A stretch of DNA of 64,000 bases, taken from positions 558,001-622,000 of the forward strand of contig NZ_WSRO01000002.1 of NCBI RefSeq assembly GCF_009769735.1. Direction: 5' to 3'. The notes below the pieces were generated by a model. That model did no database searches, was not told the DNA's origin, and saw nothing but the letters and a program-made list of their open reading frames with translations. This document shows, in pieces, positions 60,701-64,000 of this stretch (the stretch's first letter is position 1; each line of letters begins with the position of its first letter). This DNA comes from Streptomyces sp. BA2 (GTDB taxonomy: Bacteria > Actinomycetota > Actinomycetes > Streptomycetales > Streptomycetaceae). The translations under genes were made by a program, and so were the position numbers.

Positions 60701-60949
60701 CAGCAGCGGTCCCTCCCTCGGCAGCGCCGCCGGGGCCGTGGGCCGCACCGACGGGACCGGGTCGCAGATCGCCCGCGCGTACTCCACGAGCGCGCTGCGC
60801 CCGAGGCCGGGCTGCGCGACGAGGGCAAGCACGCCGCCTCGGCCTGCCCGCAAGCGCCCCACCAGGGATTCCACCGCGGCGATCTCCTCGCGGCGGCCGT
60901 GCAGCTCGGGAGCCCTGAGCACGCCGGGTACGGTCGTCGAAAGGGTCAC
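57773..60949 (-). CDS. LuxR-family ATPase regulator (LAL-like) with a tandem-repeat insertion
   Basis: The 1058-residue protein has an N-terminal AAA-like ATPase: Walker A region LALVAQPGLGRSALVEYARA with Arg51 where Lys is expected, and Walker B PLLVCIDDAH. A central insertion of ten degenerate 22-24-residue repeats (residues about 227-437) follows, then a helical TPR-like region and a C-terminal LuxR HTH (LTPQQQRIARHVAEGATNRE, LSVSHRTVDHHLRNVFAALG). Normal relatives have one copy of the repeated helix before the conserved GGRVHFTHPLLRRAV segment. Start ATG 60949. It is probably a transcriptional activator; the altered Walker A may reduce ATP hydrolysis. No target cluster is apparent, though the polyester hydrolase lies adjacent. 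Confidence 0.88.
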   Translation of the reverse strand: MTLSTTVPGVLRAPELHGRREEIAAVESLVGRLRAGRGGVLALVAQPGLGRSALVEYARAICDPVPSVRPTAPAALPREGPLLVCIDDAHTWCPAARSALLADLRRLPAESSVGVILTLTEHHTRAGELGGLATVRLGPLDDSAAAALLDRLTRGSADPVVGAWLIREAAGNPRLLSALVAALTPGQLSGRTPLPDPLPGGEAVLAAYATHIDELPHHTRALLLLAAAAGEHEPEGAGADLALLVRAAAEVGEGEGAGAGGGLVRLFRAAAGVREAEGAGFAQLLRAAADREHVPGSGAADLALLLGAGAGAGEREAGGVGADLAQLLRAGADREHEPGSGASGLALLLRAAGVGEGEAEGAGEGLAPLLRVAAGGEHGLRGGAADLALLLEAAAGGEGEPGGGAADRALLLRAAAGGECGAEGVGAGLELLLWGGCGSAGLAPAEAAGVVVVVGGRVHFTHPLLRRAVLHRAPLARRRAAHARLAAVCRDRLSCLVQLACAAGDHDARLAGALAAAATAPRPHAERSAALARAAALTADTTLRTDRLADAAEAARLAGDPVRARALLARTAAVPAHGGVHRVRGLLALADGPVADAREALLTAAALLPPEPARHALLAAAEAAWAMGDAAAYREAMARVPACADDPPLEAYRAGMCAVLSGRTSEGHALLRRCLDDVPTTNEPAGLLRAAAAALVVGEVESACGAGARALAAVRAYGPEVLLPRALEHLAYGELRAGRHTTARAHALEGLKAAHRTGQPNVAACLHAVLALAASVGGDAEACARHAAAAAEGAGPHGLNQAATLAVWAVARADLAAGRPGDAAARLAPLVAPGPRRGHFAVRMLAAPCFVEAAVQAGRTAEAHSATAEFTRWTEATADRLAPAQLARCRALLAPSQQTAAAYESALAHHDRSPGEFERARTQLLFGQWLRRRRRTREARGPLRDALVGFERCGARAWADRSRGELRAAGEAVAGEPGPGPGPLAALTPQQQRIARHVAEGATNREVAVRLSVSHRTVDHHLRNVFAALGVRSRVELSRLLAEDKGLPDRDEEIAAHL
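59639..60271. repeat. About ten tandem 66-72-bp coding repeats within the LuxR-family gene
   Basis: Imperfect units, each encoding a helix of type DLALLLRAAAG followed by a Gly/Glu-rich linker (GEHEPEGAGA, GEREAGGVGA and variants). All units keep frame. The divergence among units suggests repeated duplication with drift rather than one recent event. Confidence 0.85.
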
Positions 60950-61132
60950 GCCCGCACGTTACTTCCGCGTAACACGGCCCGGAAGCCCCGCGTCCATCGC
61001 ACTGGGCACGCCACCAGCGGCAGCCTCGTCCGGGTGTGCGCGGGCACAGTCCGGAGGCGGGGGCACGGCACGCGTCGTCCGCCGCCGATTAGCCGGCGAC
61101 GGACGGCGGGCCCCCATGACGGGTCATCAGGA

Positions 61133-62029
61133 TCAGGAGCCGTGCGGGCAGTTGCCCCGGTACTCCTCGATCGTGAGGCTCGGCCTCGGCAGCGGGCACA
61201 GGAACTGTTCGTAGCGGGTGTCGTTGTCGATGAACCGCTTCAGCCAGGAGATGCTGTACTTCGCGATCGTCGTGTTGGACGAGTTCGGCGTGAAGTGGGT
61301 GGCGCCGTTGAGCTCCAGGTACGCCTTGTCCAGGGTGCTCGGCAGTGACTGGTAGAACGGCTCGGAGTGGGAGGACACGGGCGCGACGGTGTCACCGTCC
61401 GCGCCGACCACCAGCGTCGGTGTCCGCAGCTCGGGCCAGGTCTTGTCGGCGTTCCAGCCGGTCAGCGGGATCGCCGCCTTCAGCGAGGTACGGCTCTTGG
61501 CGGCCTCCAGGCTGCCGCCGCCGCCCATCGAGTGCCCCATCACACCCAGCCGGGAGGCGTCGACGCGGCCCCGCACCGAGCTGGACTTCGTCAAGTAGTC
61601 CAGCGCGGCCAGAAGTTGGCGTCCCCGGCTGTCGGGCTGGTCGAGCGTCGTGTTGGTGTCGATGGTGAAGACCACGAAGCCCTGGGAGGCGAGCCGCGGC
61701 CCGAGCCAGGCGATGCTCGACTGGTAGGCGGTGAAGCCCGGGGAGATGACGACCGCGCCGAAGGTGCCGTCGGCGGTGGACGACGGGTAGTAGACCGTGC
61801 CGCCGCCGAAGCCGGACACGCTCAGCGACGAGACGCTGGTCTGCGAGACGGCGTACGAGCCGCGCGCGGCCTCGATGCTGGAGACGGTGGGTGCGGGGCC
61901 GCGCTCGTACGGGTTGTCCGCGGCGGCCTGGGCGCCGGGCGCGAGGCCGGTGCCAAGGAGGCCCGCGGTGGCGACCGCGGCGGCCAGAGCGGCCCGCATC
62001 ACAGGGCGGGAGAAGACGTGCAGGCGCAC
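61133..62029 (-). CDS. Secreted polyester hydrolase, cutinase/PETase-like
   Basis: This 298-residue alpha/beta hydrolase is very similar in layout to LCC and Thermobifida cutinases and to IsPETase. A signal peptide ends near AQAA, followed by [14 protein letters not shown]. The nucleophile elbow is [14 protein letters not shown] (Ser167), Asp213 in GADGDTVAP, His245 in NGATHFTPN. The oxyanion/aromatic-clamp loop reads [10 protein letters not shown] (Phe instead of the usual Tyr) and the clamp Trp is in [10 protein letters not shown] (Asn replaces the usual His after Trp). A C-terminal Cys pair (FLCPLP, NCPHGS) forms the conserved disulfide. GTG 62029 follows AGGACC. Natural substrate: cutin or other aliphatic polyesters or triglycerides. 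Confidence 0.9.
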   Translation of the reverse strand: MRLHVFSRPVMRAALAAAVATAGLLGTGLAPGAQAAADNPYERGPAPTVSSIEAARGSYAVSQTSVSSLSVSGFGGGTVYYPSSTADGTFGAVVISPGFTAYQSSIAWLGPRLASQGFVVFTIDTNTTLDQPDSRGRQLLAALDYLTKSSSVRGRVDASRLGVMGHSMGGGGSLEAAKSRTSLKAAIPLTGWNADKTWPELRTPTLVVGADGDTVAPVSSHSEPFYQSLPSTLDKAYLELNGATHFTPNSSNTTIAKYSISWLKRFIDNDTRYEQFLCPLPRPSLTIEEYRGNCPHGS

Positions 62030-62199
62030 GGAGGGGTCCTCTCGGTAGTGGCGGAGCCACCCGGGAGAGGGAGGTACACCCCGGTGGAGACCGCCGTGTT
62101 CGTTGGCGGTCCCCACCGTGGTGGCGCCGACGGGGTGCCGACATCGGCGAAATCACCGGTGTCGCGCACGGATGCCGTCCGCCGGCACGGGGACGGATG

Positions 62200-64000
62200 T
62201 CAGCCGCGCAGGGGGCCCTCGCACGTGTAGTGCGACGTCCCGGCGCGGCCGTTGGCCCAGATGTCCACCTCGCCGAAGGCGCAGTTCATGTCGGTGAGGT
62301 TGTTGTCGCCGCCCGCGGCCCGGTCGAGGATGAAGAAGTCGACGGTCTCGGACATGTCCTTGAAGACGAGGTCGGGGCTTGCCGCGTCACGGAGGTTCGC
62401 GGTGACCCGGCCGGTGCACACGAACCGCGGGCGGCCCGGCGCGCTGATGGAGCGGCACTCGGGCGTGATGCCGGTCGTCGCGACGAACGAGGAGCGGACC
62501 TGCTCGGCCGTGCTGTCACGCAGCTGGTCGACGGGGACGTACTCGGTGTCGGGCACGAACAGGTCGTCCACGTGGGCGATCTGCTTGTCGAGGAAGGCGT
62601 CGTAGGCGCTCTGCAGCCCTGAGTCCCGGCCCAGGCGGTCGCGCCACGCGTCGAAGGCACCCGGGTCGTCGGAGCGCAGGTGGCGGTACATCTCCTTGAT
62701 CTGCGCGGGGCGTTCGGTCCACAGGAACTCGAAGAAGGCACCCGCGTAGTCGTAGAAGCGGAAGCCGTCACCGTCGTAGGTGGCGTGCAGCAACTGGTTC
62801 ACGCTCATGCGCGGTCCGCCGCCCGCGGTGTCGTCGATGATGCCCTGGATCAGGGACTTGCGGACCTTGATGCCGTCGTCGCGCGTGGCACCGTCGAAGA
62901 ACTCCGCCGTGCCCTCGTCCATCGCGGTCGTCCGGTCACCCTCGTACCACGGCCCCTCGCCGAAGAAGCCGGGCACCGCCCAGCGGCCGTTGAGGTAGTG
63001 CGTGTACTCGTGGCGGAACAGCTCCTCGAGCGTCAGCGAGGAGTCCTGGGGAACACGCCGCTGGTAGGTGTAGAAGGTCGCGCCCCTCTCGATGTACACG
63101 CCGCCGTTGTCGGTGCCCATGCCGGTCAGCAGCGGATGGTAGTTCTCGTAGTCGGCGCGGGATGCGTAAAGGACCGTGGTCAGGCTTGCGTTGGGGTCGC
63201 CCTTGAGTGGCTCCTGGGTGCCGACGACGCGGTGGAACTGGGCCTTGACCTGCTTGCTCGCGTAGTAGAGCTGGTCGACGGTGGCGCGGTCGAGGGCGGT
63301 GCGGACCTTCATTCCGCCCTCGTCGTACACGTAGGTCTGCGGGAAGACGCGGCGCTCGATGTCGTCCCTGCACACCTTGTACGGCTTGCAGGCCTCGAAC
63401 TCGATCAGCCAGGTGACGACCTTCGCCCACGGTGCGCTGCCGTCACCGAAGTTGCGTGCGGTGGTGTCCAGGAGCGGGCCGAGCCCGGCGACGATCTCGG
63501 TGCGCAGGGCGTCGATCTGGCCCATGCGCCCGTACTCGCTCACTGCGTCGCGCACCACCCAGGCGTTGGGCTTGCCCTTGAGGTGGGTGTGCCCGGCGAA
63601 CGCCTTGAAGGCCGCGCGGTAGGAGGGGTCGGCGGCCACCGCGGCGCGGAAGGCGGTGTCCTGGTTGCCGGGGTGAATACCGAGGTAGTTCAGGGTGAGC
63701 GCGGAGAGGGCGGCGCCGGCCCAGCGGCTGTCCTGGGCGGTGTCGGGATGAGCGGCGTCCATCGTCGCCAGGACCCGCTTGACGAGCGGGAGTTGATACT
63801 GACGCAGCCCTGCCGCGCTGGCCGCGGTGAGCGCCTCGCGGAGCGTCTCGGCGTTGGAGCGGGTGGCGTCGAAGGCGTGGGCGGCCGTGCCGAAGGCGTC
63901 CACGGCCCGGCGCATGGCGGCCAGGGTCGCCGGGTCGGTGAGGTCGACCTCGTCGTGCGAGAAGCCCTGGTAGGAGACGGCGTGCAGGTAGGTGAACATC
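62200..64000 (-). CDS. M9-family microbial collagenase (N-terminus beyond the right edge)
   Basis: About 600 residues are visible. The activator-domain region runs from the edge (FTYLHAVSYQGFSHDEVDLT). The peptidase domain has the zinc motif FRHEYTHYLNGRW and the downstream Glu ligand in MDEGTAEFFDGAT. A helper subdomain (FYDYAGAFFEFLWTERPAQI) and a C-terminal domain with paired Cys (ECRSIS/FVCTGR, MNCAFG/YTCEGP) follow. The Met at the very edge is internal in family members, so the true start lies outside the window. This is a secreted metalloprotease for collagen or gelatin-like protein, consistent with the saprophytic enzyme set nearby. Confidence 0.9.
   Translation of the reverse strand, partial: MFTYLHAVSYQGFSHDEVDLTDPATLAAMRRAVDAFGTAAHAFDATRSNAETLREALTAASAAGLRQYQLPLVKRVLATMDAAHPDTAQDSRWAGAALSALTLNYLGIHPGNQDTAFRAAVAADPSYRAAFKAFAGHTHLKGKPNAWVVRDAVSEYGRMGQIDALRTEIVAGLGPLLDTTARNFGDGSAPWAKVVTWLIEFEACKPYKVCRDDIERRVFPQTYVYDEGGMKVRTALDRATVDQLYYASKQVKAQFHRVVGTQEPLKGDPNASLTTVLYASRADYENYHPLLTGMGTDNGGVYIERGATFYTYQRRVPQDSSLTLEELFRHEYTHYLNGRWAVPGFFGEGPWYEGDRTTAMDEGTAEFFDGATRDDGIKVRKSLIQGIIDDTAGGGPRMSVNQLLHATYDGDGFRFYDYAGAFFEFLWTERPAQIKEMYRHLRSDDPGAFDAWRDRLGRDSGLQSAYDAFLDKQIAHVDDLFVPDTEYVPVDQLRDSTAEQVRSSFVATTGITPECRSISAPGRPRFVCTGRVTANLRDAASPDLVFKDMSETVDFFILDRAAGGDNNLTDMNCAFGEVDIWANGRAGTSHYTCEGPLRG

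Overview
The window is chromosomal DNA of a Streptomyces or a close relative. Evidence: very high GC with strong G/C bias at third codon positions, many GTG/TTG starts with GGAG-type ribosome sites, a conservon (cvn) operon with a CYP157-like P450, an AfsR-type regulator, and many secreted polymer-degrading enzymes. I saw no tRNA, rRNA, CRISPR array, insertion sequence or integrase. Strand use is mixed and several operons run leftward.

Layout. 0-3 kb: the 5' end of a possible FxSxx-COOH RiPP precursor gene, a membrane-anchored AA10 LPMO, and a decayed ArsR/SRPBCC plus DHFR-fold gene pair. 3-4.4 kb: an alanyl-tRNA synthetase-like gene behind what looks like an alanine-codon attenuator. 4.4-9.8 kb: a LysR regulator and a lysine/2-aminoadipate catabolic operon (FAD oxidoreductase, HglS-type 2-oxoadipate dioxygenase, ALDH7-like dehydrogenase). 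9.8-13.6 kb: small metabolic and membrane genes. 13.6-19.3 kb: a complete conservon, cvnA-B-C-D followed by two P450 genes. 19.5-22.5 kb: a secreted esterase of the 3HB-oligomer hydrolase/tannase type and an extracellular PHB depolymerase. 22.6-31.8 kb: a DUF6338-type membrane protein, a small acidic ORF, a 1402-residue TPR-CHAT protease-like protein, a VanX-type dipeptidase and an AfsR/SARP regulator. 31.9-41.2 kb: a drug-efflux MFS protein, a pentapeptide-repeat membrane protein, a frameshifted DUF4287 gene, a ferredoxin-ferredoxin reductase fusion next to an AurF-type diiron oxygenase, a secreted alpha-amylase, an F420-type oxidoreductase, and a TetR regulator with three identical-class operators facing an NTF2-like gene. 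41.1-48.5 kb: a tightly overlapped leftward operon holding a FecBCD-type ABC importer, a fold-type II PLP enzyme with a His-Glu-Gln repeat tail, an ATP-grasp ligase and an MFS exporter, most simply read as an uncharacterised metallophore-like system. 48.6-52.2 kb: a lower-GC accessory patch (methyltransferase-like gene, an unknown gene, a DUF6907 protein). 52.2-57.7 kb: FprA, a Tat-secreted beta-propeller, a long GAPDH, a bidirectional terminator and a PucR regulator. 57.8-64 kb: a LuxR-family ATPase regulator with a roughly ten-fold internal repeat expansion, a PETase/cutinase-like polyester hydrolase, and a partial M9 collagenase that runs off the right edge.

A recurring theme is short tandem duplication. 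There are at least nine independent arrays (5 to about 70 bp units). Three of them repeat the last codons and the stop codon of a gene, one encodes a His-rich protein tail, and one builds a ten-copy helical insert. Decayed genes (ArsR/SRPBCC, DHFR-fold, DUF4287, possibly SHOCT) are also over-represented at the left and centre, so this looks like a chromosomal region under active remodelling. Assignments rest on motifs and recalled family architecture; no database search was run.
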